Shown here: piece after piece, positions 24,762 to 37,330 of the stretch
How positions within the stretch are numbered: position 1 is the first letter of the stretch
How the letters are laid out: each line of letters starts with the position of its first letter
Source: Eonycteris spelaea
Lineage: Eukaryota > Chordata > Mammalia > Chiroptera > Pteropodidae
DNA length: 64,000 nt
Direction of reading: 5' to 3'
Assembly (NCBI GenBank): GCA_003508835.1
Contig: PUFA01000082.1
Location: 1,612,001 to 1,676,000 of the forward strand
Notes under the pieces: generated by a model
Database searches by the model: none
What the model saw: only the letters and a program-made list of their open reading frames with translations
What the model was told of the DNA's origin: nothing
Program-made: the position numbers and the translations under genes

Positions 24762-26234
24762 TTTAATATAATTTAATATCTTTCACTTAGTCACAAGCAG
24801 GAAGGTTGTTTTTTTTTTTTTGTTTTTTTTACCTTATTTCAGCTCCCCTACAAGAACTGTGCATGCAGTGTTCTTACGCCCAGCCATTCAGAGTCCTGGG
24901 GAGGGGGGCGGAGCCTGCTCTCTGACCTTCCCAGTGCAGCTGGAGGTGGCATGGCCTCAGGCTGCGCTGTTTTTGCCTTAAATCAACGGGTTCGGGAAGG
25001 TAGATCATGATGGGATTGACTCCTGACACAGTTATGAAGCATGAAAATGCATTTGCTTAGCAGGAGCTTTTTAACAGTAGGTTGCATTCTCTGTGGAAAC
25101 TGACAAGCAACGGGAGAATTGGTGGGAAGTGGTACTTAAAACCCCAGGGGCAAGGGTCCTGTTTCCCCCACAGACTGTGTGGAAACCGCCTGAGGGTGGG
25201 CATTTGTGCCGCAGAGTAACCCCAAGGCGCCCGGGCCAGCCCAGGCGGGGTCAGGAGGTGCCTGCTGGCATTGGGCACCAGGGCTGGGTCCCCACGCTGG
25301 CACTCCAGCCTCTCCAGCCTCTCCAGGCCTCCTCTCCCAGGGAAGCAGTGGGATTGCCCATCTCCAGGTTTGGTATTTTTTTCAGCCAACTTGCCTTATC
25401 CAGTGAAATGTACAAAACCTTGAAAAGCTCTCATTTCTGTGCCCCTGTCTCCCTGTACTGCAGCAGGTGATGGCACTGGTACAAGAGACTCCATCAGCCC
25501 ATGTCCCCGAGTGAAGACTGTGGAACTGGGCCCCAGCTCAGCCACGTGGGTATAGAGCATGATCAAGAAATAAGCCTGTGCTATTTTAAGCCCATGAGAT
25601 TTGGGGCATTATTTGTGATTGCATAAGTGTAGCCCCCTCTTGATTAACGGTATCAGCCCCTGTCTTCACCTGCAGAACCAAGTCACCTGTTCGGGGGGGG
25701 GGGCGGCCAGTGGAACTATAAAGCCGCTTCTATTAGGTCACAGTCCTAACCTCCTTCTGTCTCAAGAATAGGTTGGTGTCGGCGTATAAAGTATACTGAA
25801 GGCCTCCTGTGTTTGCATATGTATGACAACTTGACAGTCAAAATTCTGTAAGTCGGAAAGATAGAGATAGATGTCATGCAGGGCAGCGAGGGTGGACCCA
25901 GCCCCAGAAAAGGCCAGGCAGTGGCTTTGTGCTGGGCTGTGCTCCTTCGGGCTCCTGCAGCCCCGTGGGTCGTAAGGGAGGAAAAGTTCCTTCCCTCTGC
26001 CCATCGTAAGTTCTCAGCTGGGCACATTTTATTAATACAAGTTTTGCATGACACGAGAGCCTCCGTAAAGGGCTGAGGGCGTGCCTAAAGCTGCTTTGTG
26101 CTGGGTTTGACAGAGTGGAAAGTGGAGGAAAATGCGATAGGAGAACCCAGCAAGGAAAAGTCCAGGATGAGTGATCATTCTCCGTAGCGGTTTTACTCTG
26201 TGCGAAGTCCTCAGTCAGGTGCTGCTTCCCTCTG

Positions 26235-26312
26235 CTTCACAGATGAGGAAGCCGAAGCTCGCGGAGGTTATGCCAGTCGCCCAGAGTCACACGGCTGGCA
26301 AGTCGTGGGTCG
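26235..26312 (-). repeat. MIR SINE fragment
   Basis: TTCACAGATGAGGAAGCCGAAGCTCGCGGAGGTTATGCCAGTCGCCCAGAGTCACACGGCTGGCAAGT is the MIR core in reverse (CAGATGAGGAAACTGAGGCTCAGAGAGG, then GTCACACAGCTAG). Confidence 0.7.
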
Positions 26313-26624
26313 TGGTTTGATTAATAGTACTCATTATGGGATAGAATTGACTCTTGTTTTTGTAGTTTAGGAATCCTTTGACCATCCAACCTGCCTTTGA
26401 TAATTCCCTTCAGAAGGAATGTTATGTTTGCATCCATCAGCAGGACACAGAAGTGTGTGGCATAATGGGTCCTTTTGCAAAGTGGAGAAACGTTGAGCTT
26501 TACTAAGTAGCGATGTAAAACTAAATGCAAATACAGAGTTGTTATAATTGAACTTAGGTAAAGAAAGAATTCAAGGTATATTTAAGTTATTGACCAAGAG
26601 CCAGCGTTAAGTTATTTGCAGAAC

Positions 26625-26925
26625 GACAGAAACTGAAACAACACAGATTTGAACTGCGTGGGTCCACTCGTGTGGAGTTTTTCCAGTGAATACTGTAACG
26701 CATTTTCTCTTCCTTACAATTTTCTTAATAGCATTTTTTCCAGCTTACTTTATTATAAGAATACAGTATAATATATATATGACACAAAATATGTGTTAAT
26801 TGACTGTTATCGGCAAGCTTCCAGCCAGCCTTAAGCTATTAGTAGTTAAGTTTTGGGGAGTCAGAAGTTAGACACGGATTTTTGACTGTGCAGGGTGCAT
26901 TAAGGATCAGCTGCACACAGGAGAG
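26625..26925 (+). mobile_element. Tigger-type MITE (solo copy)
   Basis: AACAACACAGATTTGAACTGCGTGGGTCCACTCGTG, TTTTCTTAATAGCATTTTTTCC, TATGTGTTAATTGACTGTTATCGG and TAAGTTTTGGGGAGTCAGAAGTTAGAC match the outer element found at 40141-40483. The 5' terminus is eroded, and the 3' terminus reads AAGGATCAGCTG. Confidence 0.7.
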
Positions 26926-27234
26926 TGAACACTAATATTTTGAGTGAGGTAGTCCTGAATGCTAAATATGTTAGGGAACGTGTATTATAATTTTCTGTTT
27001 GTAGCTGTTAACAAGCTCCCTCCAGTTTTCACTCCGAGAGGAAGGGCAGTCGCTTGCCTGTTCAAGGAATTCTAGATAATCAGCGTGTCAGCAGGGAGTG
27101 CTGAAGCTCCCTGGCTGTGGGGTGTGGGGACATCTGAACACGCCTCCCTGAGTCAGTGCAGAGGCATGTGACTCAGGACCCTCCCTCCGTGTTCTCTGCA
27201 CTGCTCAGGAGCTCGGAGCGCTGGGCCTGCATTC

Positions 27235-27385
27235 CTAGCATCAGACTGAGCTCATCTTCCTGTAATTACTTATCTGCCTGACACCCGGTGAGCGCTTCTG
27301 GGTGTGTGAGCCAAGTGCCGCGGTTAGCCGTCTCTCTGGCTCCAGCATGGTGTCTGGCATTGGATAAATGCTCCATAAATGTAAG
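27235..27385 (+). repeat. L2 LINE 3'-end relic
   Basis: CTGTAATTACTTATCTGCCTGACACCC, then AGCATGGTGTCTGGCATTGGATAAATGCTCCATAAATGT, matches the L2 3' end (GTAATTGCCTGTTTACTTGTCTG, then CAGTGCCTGGCACATAG...CTCAATAAATG). Confidence 0.6.
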
Positions 27386-28879
27386 AAGTACCTCAGGCTC
27401 CTCTGTTTTAATTGGGGTGTAGCCCAGTGTCATTTGTTAATTCTGTAGTCTAGCCAGCCCAGTACTTCAGTAAATAATTGTGTTGATAAAAGTGACTTAA
27501 GTCATCCTGGTAATAGTTTTGCTAATGCAGAATTTCTTTTCTAGCCTTTCAAAATATGAAAGGATCATAATTGAATTTGATAAGAAGCGCAGCCGGGGTT
27601 TTCTCTCTCATAGAGAGAAAAGAATGATGACGTTTCATTTCTTAACAGAGAACCATTGATGGGACAGAATGGTGTTCTAAGTTGTGCACTGAAGTAAGCA
27701 GAAAACAAGGTCTCAGGAAGGCCCCTTTGTTGAGGAAACCTGCAGGTAGTTCCAGGGTGACCCGTTTCCCCGGCAACGAGCAAGGACTGCCTAACGTGTA
27801 GTGAGTGCATGTGGCCACACTGTTGTTCCCTTTTATCTGCTGACCATGCTCTGGGTCCTAAGTGTAAAGTGCCCCACAGCTGAGAAGTGAAAAGTAAATG
27901 CTCGACGGTGGGGTGACAAGGACAGAGCGGTGCTGGGCCCCTCTCTTTCACAGGTGCTCCAGGGGACCGGTGCGGAGTGGGGCCGGGGGCCTGGGCTGTG
28001 GACGCGGCCTCCCCAGCGTGCAGCAGGCGGTGGGGCAGCTGTCCAGGGCTCGCCCGCAGTCTGTGGCCTGTATTCTCGCTATTTCTCTCCGAGTGCTGGT
28101 CCTCTAACTTTCACCGTACATTGGAATCTCCCTAGTACCTCCTCGCTCTGTTCTTTTATTTCTTTCTTTTTTTAAGATATATTTGATGTTATAATTCTGG
28201 GCAAGCATTCTGTTTTTGTAAAAGTGTCTGAATCTATATCTCAATGTGGTTGAAATGAATCCCTCAAAAGCAGTGTGGTATTCTGGATAAATTTTTAGGA
28301 GCCCAAATCTGAGTGGTAGCTCCACAGATAAGTCCTGGAAAGGTGTAGATAAAACTTTTGTGTTTGTTGTCCTATATGCAAAAATGCTCCCTGACTGATG
28401 AGAAAGTTCCGAAGGTTCCCATGGATATTATGAGGACAAATTAAATAAATTTCTTTGGCTGCTTCGAGCTTCAGAAGCACAAAGATCACCTAAAATCTAG
28501 TTCTGAGTTGACCACCCTCAGAAGATTCAGACCTTCCATACGGCATTATCGTCCTAATAACTATGTTTTCAAAAAACTGACATGTAGCCACAAACCTACA
28601 GTGTGTTTAAGGTGTCAAGGATACCCCAACGAAATTTTTAAAATGCCAAAATCTCCCACTTTTAACTGGGAATGAAAGTTCAGTTTATTTTAATATGACT
28701 GATTTTTCTGTACAGAATACACCATCTTCATTTTCCTTTTCTCACAGATATTCATTCTTTACTTTCTTCAATTTCTGCGATAAAAATAAATTTGAAACAG
28801 TAACTACGGCCAGTGCCGAGCTGCCAGCTGAGTAAAAGAAAAACAGTCCCCCGCCCACTGCTTTCTCTGGCCGCCTCGA

Positions 28880-28975
28880 TCTGTTCAAACAACGACTGAG
28901 CGTTACCCTCGGGGCCTGGCTGTGCCAGGCACCAGAGGTGCCAAAGGTGTCGGGGACACGGCTGAGTTGGGGTAG
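28880..28975 (-). repeat. L2 LINE relic
   Basis: AACGACTGAGCGTTACCCTCGG, then CTGTGCCAGGCACCAGAGGTGCC, resembles the reverse L2 3' end. Confidence 0.4.
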
Positions 28976-31444
28976 CAGAAGTGGGGTGGGGAGCAGGGGC
29001 ACAGGGTACCAGGGCAGGAAAAGCTTCCTGTGGTAGGACAGCTCAGCTGCAGCTTGCGGATTGAAGGTGGGCCTCTGCGTGCGCCCTGTCACCTCCGTGC
29101 CCCTGGACTGAGCAGACAGCAAAAGCTGGCCTGTGCCTTCACGCCACTGCGGGGGCTGGGCAGCTCTCCCTTAGGTCCCTCGTTAAAGCTGTGCCAGTTC
29201 TCAGAGCCCCGAGGAGCGAGCTCTGCAGCTGAGACAGACCTCTAGGAACACTGCCCGGGGACGCTCCTGCTGATCGGTCTGTGCACCGTGGACAGAGGGC
29301 TCCCGACAGTGCCCTTAAGGGGGTCCTGGTCGTTAATAAGAGCTGCTTTGAGGCGTTCTCCTCCCCAGTATCACGGGCTCATGATGTGGGGACAGGAGGG
29401 GGCAGAAGGGTGCTCCCTTTGCCCAGGAGTTTGTGGTCTGCGTTAAATACAAAATGCAGAAACATGAAATCACTTGAAACAAGGTATTCGTGTGTGCAAA
29501 GGTGATGACAGGAATGGAATCTTAGAAGGGTGTATGAGGCACTGGGCTGTTAGAGGAGGGTGCCTGTGTCTTTATTTGGATTAAGGTGTCTTATGCTCTT
29601 TGCTGCCTCTGCTGTGAGGGTGAAGACCATTCTCGGTGGTCGGACTGTCGCTCCACTATGGTGAAGGGCCCTGGGGCACCCGCTGAGGGACTTCACTCAC
29701 AGCAGTGTGGACCTCAGTCTCCCTGAGAGAAAAAGAAGAGGCTCGGGTTGACGGATGGTGGGGAGGTCGAAAGGAACGGGCTACTGCTCGCGTCTGCAGC
29801 CGCGCACAGAGCGTGGTCAAGGGCGTTCCCCTGGCTTGCGTTACAGGGTGAGGTCCGTGTGCGCTCACTTCCCCGTCAGCATCGCTGTTCACGAGCATGG
29901 CTCTCTTGTTGAAATCTGAAATTTCGTAGGTGAGAAACACATGTGCAGGGTTTAGATGCGGTCAGGTGTTGTTTGTTCTGTGTCTCACCCAGAAAGATGA
30001 GTTAATTCTTGAAGGAAACAACATTGGGCATGTATCAAATTCAGCTGCTTCGATTCAACAAGCCACAACAGTTAAAAACAAGGATATCAGAAAATTTTGA
30101 GATGGTATCTATGTTTCTGAAAAAAATGAGCAGTTCAGCAGGCCGATGAATAAGATCTAAGCTGTCCAGAAACAGAAATGCCAAGATGTCGGCTGATTCC
30201 TCAGTTATTTGTGATATTCTAAAGATGCAGTAAAAGTCGTGTATTGAAAGAAAAGTTGTCATATAGGTTCATTCAACAAGAATGGGAAATATGGTATGTC
30301 ACGATCCCCGACGTAGATTATTATCTTGGGTGGCGAATATTTGTGTTGTAAGATATTGTACTTAGGAATGGGCGTATCATATTTGCTTAGTACATAACGA
30401 GATAGAATCCAGCATATCAAAATATTAAAGCCAGAAGGATCCTTGGAAATTATGTAGGCCAACTTGATTTTTCAGACAGAACAAAGATGCAAAATGCTAA
30501 CTCCCAGACTGGCACTCAGATGTTCTGGGTCATCTGGGGACAGTGCCCCTTGTCCTGGCAGCCGTGCACACTGAGCTGGGGGCACCTTCGGGCCGCGTTG
30601 GTATTGGGTTGTCAGAGGAGGAGCTGAGGGTCTGTCTTCGGTTGGTAACCGATCAAAGGTGGTGGCAGTGTCCTTGGAGCCGTGCCATTTCCTGACCAGA
30701 TGCTGGTGTGCTGGGCTAAGACTTAGGGATTTTACAGAGCAGGATGCCGAGAACCCTGCTGTCTTAACTGCCCTGAAAACCGAAGAGGGGCATCTAGAAA
30801 ATAAATACAGTAGATTAAATGTAAATAATGAAAGCACACATCTGGTCGAAAAGATTACTGTAATATTTAAAACAAGTTTTTCGTCGCAATAGCCAAGTTA
30901 ACTATTTCAAAATTGGATTTCCTTTTAGCAAATTTAGTGGAGGTTTAGCAGTAGGTCAGTGCTCAAGAACTAAAGATCATTTTTTAAGGCCATAACGTCA
31001 CCGATGTTGAGAGCATGTTTATTTCAATTTGTAGGCTTTAGAGTTGAGTGGTGATAGGAGGTCCTCTGGTTCTGATCCATTCAGCTCCCTAGTTAGATCA
31101 GTGGGCCGTCAGGCCTCTGCCCTAAGCCTTCCCCGCGTTCTGGGCTCCTTTTGAAGACAGTGCCTGCATGGATAGGCAGCACGCCTCGACAGAAAGTCTT
31201 CCCTCATAGTAAACATCGGGCTGCTTATAATCTGTGCTTCTGTCTCCTAATTCTGTGCCAAGATTTTTTTTCTGGTTTTCTCAGAATATTTTTCATAGTT
31301 CATTTTAGATAGTCAAAAGTTATAGACTAGAAAATTTTAATTTGAAAAATTGAGCATTTCCCACAAGTACAGTAGTTTTCTCAGCATGAACAATGGGATC
31401 ATCAGATGATGATCTGATACTTCATTTTTTAAGTAGGAGATCAC

Positions 31445-31580
31445 ACCGGACTAGGACTGGAAGTTCCTGGTTCCTGGCCCCTGCTCTGCCTCTTGCCGTT
31501 TGGGTACTTGGTGCCAGTTAACCTCTCTGAACCTCTGTTCCTTTTCTGTAGCGTGGAGGTGATAGCACCTGCTCCAGGGT
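31445..31580 (+). repeat. MIR SINE relic
   Basis: CTCTGCCTCTTGCCGTTTGGGTACTTGG, then TTAACCTCTCTGAACCTCTGTTCCTTTTCTGTAGCG, follows the MIR core. Confidence 0.6.
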
Positions 31581-33164
31581 CCAGGCCATGGGGCCCTTTT
31601 GAGAATCGGACCCTTTCATAGTCTGTTTCTTTACAGGTGCAGGAGGTTGGCTCCCTTGCTTTGCGTGGAACATTTTGAATCATAAATATGATGATTTTGA
31701 AAGTCTTGAAACCCCAGGAGTCTGGTGGGTTGACAATTCAGTTTATGATTTTCTATATTTATTTTAGAGACGAGAGATTTTAAATTTAAGAATAAATGAA
31801 ATGTACGCGTTATAGTGTGGAAGCTAACATGTGTTGGCTTAACCTAACACTATAAACCTCTTAGTTTGAGTTGGGATCCTCACTGCAAATAGAGTCTAAT
31901 CAAAATGCAAAGGGGGGGGAGTATCATTTGCTAATTATTTATGAGCTTAGCGCTTTTTATTCAGAATACTTTATTTTCTGTTTTGAGGTTACTTGATTCT
32001 ACTCTTGGTACTTCAAGGAATCTGCTTGTTTTGGAGATGTATTAGCACCGAAGTTCTCTTGTTTGCCTCGTTTTCAGAGAATCCCTTTCTAAACTCGGAA
32101 TTATCTTTCCTGGTCCTGGAACCCTTCAGTAGTGGGTGGGCAGAAGTGGGTGTAGAATGCCGGCTCAGCACGGAGCAGTGTTGGGGGACCAGAGGTGGGA
32201 GGGGGGCAGACGAGAGGAGCGCTGCATCCTGGCGGGGTCAGTCCGCTCGCCGACACTGTGCCAGACGAGGAAACCGAAGCGCGCAGGAAGGGAAGCACAA
32301 AGGGAAGCTCTCCCTGCTGTGAAAACGGCACACGACATCTCTGTCTCTCTCTTCCTTTCCCTTTCCTGTTTAAAGTCAAGCAGTGAGTCCGTTTTAAAAC
32401 ATATGCTTTGTCTGTCTTGCCAAATGGAAATGTATGACTGAGAAATTAATTCCAAGGTATGCAATGGAATTGTTTCACAATTAATGGGTTTTGGGGGAAG
32501 AAATAAATATGAGTAAAAGGAAATAGTAACAGTGTTTTAATTGAAATTGGTACACATGACACTGTTTTGAGCTTTTTGAATATGTGCGTAAATCTTGTTT
32601 TACAAGAAACATTGAGTATATGGTAGCCAGTGTTTCTTAAAACTCATTTCTGTTTTTGATAAAACTGTTACATTTTCCTTTAATATTGTTTGAAATTTCA
32701 AAGGAAATGGCTAAACATTCCTTGAAGTATGTGTTTTATATTTCAATAACAAGTTTTTAAAAAGCAAATCAAAGCAATTATACTTAACATACTTTTTCAA
32801 ATCCCATGTGTCCTTCCCGCTCTGCCTCCACGTCTTAGATTCCGACATGTCCTCCTGTCCCTCTTTGAGATGCTCTGCCTGGCACATTATCTTATGAGTG
32901 AGTGGATACTAACGGAACTGTACTATAAGCTGAAGCTCAAATAGAATGCTCTTATTATCCTCGTGTATAAAGTGTATCACAGTGTTCGATGTCAGGACCT
33001 TTAGCCTTCCTATTAGAAGACACCGTTGGACCTGACTTGATACTTATGGAATTCACACCAGGGGAACAGGTACTATATTTCCTTTGTTTATATCAGGAGT
33101 GCAAGGATTAAATAAGAAGCAGGGACTTGAATTTACAGGTGCCAGGTATTCCCACATGGTAATG

Positions 33165-33312
33165 TTCGCTGTTCTAACAGGCATAGAGTTGTCTCACTGT
33201 GCTTCTATTAGCATTTTCTAATGTCTGATGATGTTGAGCATCTTTTCATGTTCTTTTTTTTTCATCTGTATATCTTTGGTGAAGGGTCTGTTCACATCTA
33301 CCTTTTAGAACA
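33165..33312 (-). mobile_element. L1 ORF2-end/3' UTR fragment
   Basis: TGTTCTAACAGGCATAGAGTTGTCTCACTGTGCTTCTATTAGCATTTTCTAATGTCTGATGATGTTGAGCATCTTTTCATGTTC is the standard L1 reverse-complement text just past the ORF2 end. In L1 order it continues from where the copy at 22431-23040 stops. Confidence 0.75.
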
Positions 33313-33596
33313 AAATGGGAAAATGGGTGGTTTCTATTTTTGAGTTACAAGAGTCAGAGCCAAACCAGGTCCACTATGTGCATTACGTTAGCTTGATATA
33401 TCTTTTAAGTAATCAATCTATAGTTTCCTCGTCTTCTTTATTGTTTTCCTTGCATTAGGAAAACCCAGAACATGAGACAATCTATAGGATAAATGGATTT
33501 TCCTAATTTTATCCCCGGGATGTTATATAATATGTTTTTTTCTGTCTTCTGTAATTTTTGTACACTAGTTTTTGGGTCTGGAGACTTCAAGCTTGA

Positions 33597-34330
33597 TTTT
33601 TTTTTTTTTTTTTTTTGGTATTTCATACTCCTTAATGGTTGACATCGTGCACTTCTGTCAGGAGGTATATATGATCATCTGCCTCTTTTTGTGATGTTGA
33701 AATTGATCAGTTAGTTAGGGCTCATCAGTTTGATCCGTTCACACTACAGTCCTTCAGCCTTTCACAAAATGATTTTAGCAGACATTGAAAATCTTTGCCT
33801 AGAGCCATTGTTACATTAGTAGTTGCAAAATGTTGATATCTTAATTTTGTCATTCCTCTTTCTTTTATTAACGAGTACTTACACCGAGAAAAACTGCCTC
33901 ATCAATTATTTGATCGTTATATGGTACTGTTTGTAAATAATGGCTGGACAAATGTGGCTTTTCTTTTTTCCCCTTTGCTTGCTAGTTTTTAGAGTCATAA
34001 GTTCTATGCTGTTCTTCAAAGGTTAATAGTGAAGATTTAATTTTTTTAGGATCATCGTGAACTCATGGATATTGGCGTACGTGAATTTTGGCATACTCAT
34101 CTCAGTGCCTTGCACTAATCCTTTTTGATGTCCCAATTGTCCCACCCTCAGTCAAGGAAGCCCCTTCTAGTTGCTGCTGGAGGCCTTTTGGTATCTATCT
34201 TGCCTTCTGGCATAACGAGATGTCTCAAGCTCATCTTAGAACAACACTGTTTTTTTTTTTTCTATCAAAAGCTATATATACCCACCCTAGTAGCAGTGAA
34301 CACACCTAGATCTTGGTTTTTTGGATCTAG
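33597..34330 (-). mobile_element. Ancient L1M-type fragment with T-run
   Basis: A T20 run at 33597-33616 is followed by text including TTGCAAAATGTTGATATC, TTGTCATTCCTCTTTCTTTTATTA, AACTCATGGATATTGG, TGATGTCCCAATTGTCCC and GGCATAACGAGATGTCTCAAGCTCATCTTAG. These words occur in order in a diverged L1M-like repeat read on the minus strand. The subfamily is uncertain. Confidence 0.5.
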
Positions 34331-35661
34331 CACCCATATCTTGGTTTTTCATACCATTTTCCTATAAAAAGAACCAGGACTGTATAGAGAAATGTCTGAT
34401 TCAAGGACTAGAGCAGGAAACATACATGATGAATCTGGAGCATCTCATAGTGTCGGAAATTAAGGTAGTGCTAAAAAAGAAATACAATGAATGTGTGTGT
34501 ATGGGGTGGTGGGAGGGGGATGTATGTCAAAGGGACAGCAGGCGCCAGCTGAAAGAGCTCCCGATGGCCAAAGTTGGAACAATTTGAACAAGAAAATAAC
34601 TGAAGTAGTATTGGTTTCTACCCCAAACTATGACGTGAATACCCACGTGTCCATACTGATAAAACAGGCACATAAACGGAGGAGGACGGGCGAACGGTAG
34701 GTCCTCCTGCCCCCGGAGGTCGGCATGGTTGTCTGCTCCTTAGGTGTGGGCTGCTCTCGGTCCCTGCCCTCCAGGGTGCAGTGTGGAAAGGGGAAAGGAG
34801 GGGTCACTTGGCAGTGAGGAAACCTGACAGACACCACTTCAGCCAGGTGAGTTGAGTCAGCTCTAAGTTGGCTAAGGCCAACATCTGCTGTCTACGCCAC
34901 GAGCATTTATCTAAGCGTAGGTGGGAAGTGATGATGGAAAAACACGCTTTATCATGGTAAGATGCGTTGTGACCTCAATGAATAGTGTTTGCGATTGAAA
35001 ATACTTTAAAGTTTTGCCTCAGGAGGTGGCTTCTGAGATGGAATGGAAGAGGATGGAAGTTGGAATCACAGGGAGGATTATCTCACTGGATTGTGAGCTG
35101 TGCACAGTGCCATGGCTCTGAATGGTCAGGAGATGAATGTGTCAGCTGCTGAGTTTCCTACAGACTGTGTTTCTAGTGTAGTTAGAGCATTTTATATATT
35201 GCTGTGGTGTGAGACTCCTGCCACTTAGCAGACAGGAAGGCGAGGAATAGTAATTTTGCATTCATGTCAGAAGACTTGGTAGAGTTCTTTTTTTCTAACT
35301 CAGCCTTGCCCGATAATATAAACTATTCGGGGAGAAGCTTTAGAAAACGTCAGGAAGGGGTGCACAGCTGTAGTTTCTGTGCCCTGCAGAGGCTGGGACT
35401 GAGAGGTTACCCCCCAACACATCTGGGTTCAGAACCCTTTGGAGGCTCCGTGGTCCCTGGGGTCCAGGGCTCTGGCCATAGACCTGTGTTTTCCGAATTC
35501 CTCTCTTGTCTCTGGACCATTTCCTTCCAGAAGTTCTTATCAACAAACTGAATAGAATGAGTGAATGAGGACTGAATTCACGAACATTTAAATGAAAAAT
35601 AAGTTGGATTATGTGGAAATAAAAGTTAAAGTTTTCCCCAAATATAGTCAGCATTCCAGAG

Positions 35662-36548
35662 GGCTCAAGAAGAGACACTGCTACGACTCAATAATAAAAA
35701 AGACAAATAACCCAGTTAAAATGGGGTAAAAGGCCCAAATAGACATTTCTACCAAAAAAAAAAAGAAGATATACAAATGCCAAAACAAAGCAAAAAACAA
35801 AAAAAAACAACACTTGAAAAGGTGCTCAGCACCATTAGCCATCGGGGAAATCAAAACCACTTCACACCCACTAGGGTGGATAGAATCAAAAAGACATGAT
35901 AGCAAGTGCTGGTGAGGATGTGGAGAAACTGGAACCTTTGTACATTGCTGCTGTGTGAATTGGCGCAGTCATCTGGAACACAGTCCAGCAGCCCCTTAAA
36001 TAGTTAAACATGCAGTCACCATTCGACCCAGAAGCTCTGCCCGTAGGCGTATACCCAAGAAAATGAAAACCTATGTCACACAAAAACTCATACACAAATG
36101 TTCATAGCGGCGTTATTTATAACAGCCAGAAGAGGGAAACAACCCAAATGTTTGTCAACTGAATGTATTAACCAAATGTGGTGCATCCGTACGATGGAAC
36201 GTTATTTGCCCATATAAAGGAAGGAAGTACTGATGCTGAGACACGCTGTGTGGATAAGTCTTGAAAGCATGCTGAATGAAAGAAGCTAGGCACAGAAGGC
36301 CACATATTGTGTGATTTCATTTGTGTGAAATAAACAGAAAAGGCAAATCCATAGAGACAGGAAGATTAGAGATTGCCTAGGGTTCGAGGGAATGTTGGGG
36401 TTGAAGAGGGTGTTCTAAGACTTAATGTGATGGTTGCAGAGCTCTGTGAAGAGGTAGCCTGTAGATCATTGAATTGTGCCCTTTCAATGGGTGCATGTGA
36501 ATTCTGTCTCAGTAAAGCTGTTACCACCCCTCCCACCGCCCAAAAAAA
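35662..36548 (+). mobile_element. L1 3' end, 0.9 kb
   Basis: In order: GACAAATAACCCAGTTAAAATGGG, GGGAAATCAAAACCACTTCAC, GGATGTGGAGAAACTGGAACC, GAAAATGAAAACCTATGTCAC, TTCATAGCGGCGTTATTTATAACAGCC, TGTGATTTCATTTGTGTGAAAT and a terminal A-run at 36542. This is the end of ORF2 plus the 3' UTR of an older L1 (L1MB/MC style). Overlapping open frames are degenerate. Confidence 0.9.
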
Positions 36549-36654
36549 CCTCATTTGAACCGATTCTAAAATCTTGCCGTAGAGAGAGAATAGCATAACG
36601 TTCTCCAGAGATGTGATTAATTGTTCCTTCACGAACCGTTCGGTTGAGAAAGGC

Positions 36655-36960
36655 CCGTGGAGCGCCTGCTTTGTGCCTGGCATAGTGCCGGGCCTGGGAA
36701 CAGAAGCGTGGAAAAGTCACGCTGGTGAGGGGCACAGACGTTTGGGGGAGTCAGTGCAGGGCATGAACGCGTGTGCCACAACTGGAAAGAGCCTGCCGTG
36801 GTAATGGGCCATCAGGGAAGCCTTCATTACCAGGTGCCGGGGGACAGCTGAGTGTTCCAGGCAGAGAGGGTGGCAGGAAGTATGGCGGAGGGCATCGATT
36901 TTTAAGGTACAACTGGTCAGGTGGGGTGCAAGTGGCAGGAGGTGGGTCTGGAAAGAGGGA
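36655..36960 (-). repeat. L2 LINE relic
   Basis: GGAGCGCCTGCTTTGTGCCTGGCATAGTGCCGGGCCTGGGAA, then CATCAGGGAAGCCTTCATTACC, then AGTGTTCCAGGCAGAGAGGG, is the reverse L2 3' region in order. Confidence 0.6.
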
Positions 36961-36999
36961 CAGACTTTCGAACCATTTATCTTACATTGCAGAGGACAA

Positions 37000-37330
37000 A
37001 ACCGCTCGCGCAAACGCCGCGCGGGACGGACTCTCGTCCTGGCAGTTCCGGCGCCCGAACGAGCGTTTCGGAGCGCCGGCCGAGCGTGTGCGTGCGCCTG
37101 GCACCGGAAGGCCCTTTCCCACGCCCCTCACGGCGAGTCTAGTGGGATGCGCCGCCGCCACCCACCGGCAGACGGGGACGGGCACCGAGCGGGCCAGCAG
37201 GCTGCCCGCTGCCGCGCCGCTGGTGAGCGCCGAGGGCAGGCCAGGGCCCGGGTCCTGAGCCAGGGCCGCCGCTTCGCGGGCCCTTCCTGCGGGCCGGCGC
37301 GGTCTGGAATCCGCTGCCCGCGGTGAAGTT
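37000..37330. promoter_or_regulatory. Compact intronic CpG island
   Basis: By hand count this holds roughly 50 CpG in about 330 bp, far denser than the flanks, with GC-rich words such as CCGGCGCCCGAACGAGCG and GCGCCGCTGGTGAGCGCCGA. It lies 4.4 kb upstream of TULP4 exon A. The upstream flank is an L2 relic and the downstream flank is AT-rich single-copy sequence. No TATA box or coding exon was recognised, and the open frame at 36773-37258 reflects composition. A GTGAGC donor-like site at 37222 follows GCGCCGCTG. It could be an alternative promoter, an enhancer, or a CpG-rich insertion. Confidence 0.5.

Larger units (their letters stand above)
23041..26620. other. Intron sequence without a recognised gene
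   Basis: Contains a MIR (23930-24190), a (CA)n run, an old L1-like piece at about 24640-24780, a GC-rich single-copy part at 24900-25500 and a G12 run near 25690. The minus-strand frame at 25057-25389 and the overlapping + frame at 25093-25470 have no recognisable motif. Confidence 0.45.
26926..35660. other. Intron sequence, mixed single-copy and old repeats
   Basis: No exon was recognised. Assigned repeats are L2 (27235, 28880), MIR (31445) and L1M pieces (33165, 33650). Open frames such as 27565-27951, 28742-29122, 30472-30837 and 31993-32322 have no familiar domain, and several overlap frames on the other strand, as expected by chance. Confidence 0.45.

Noticed and set aside
36773..37258. 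161-codon ORF across the CpG island
   Set aside because: GC-rich DNA has few stop codons. The peptide is Arg/Gly/Pro-rich without a motif, and half of it lies in an L2 relic.
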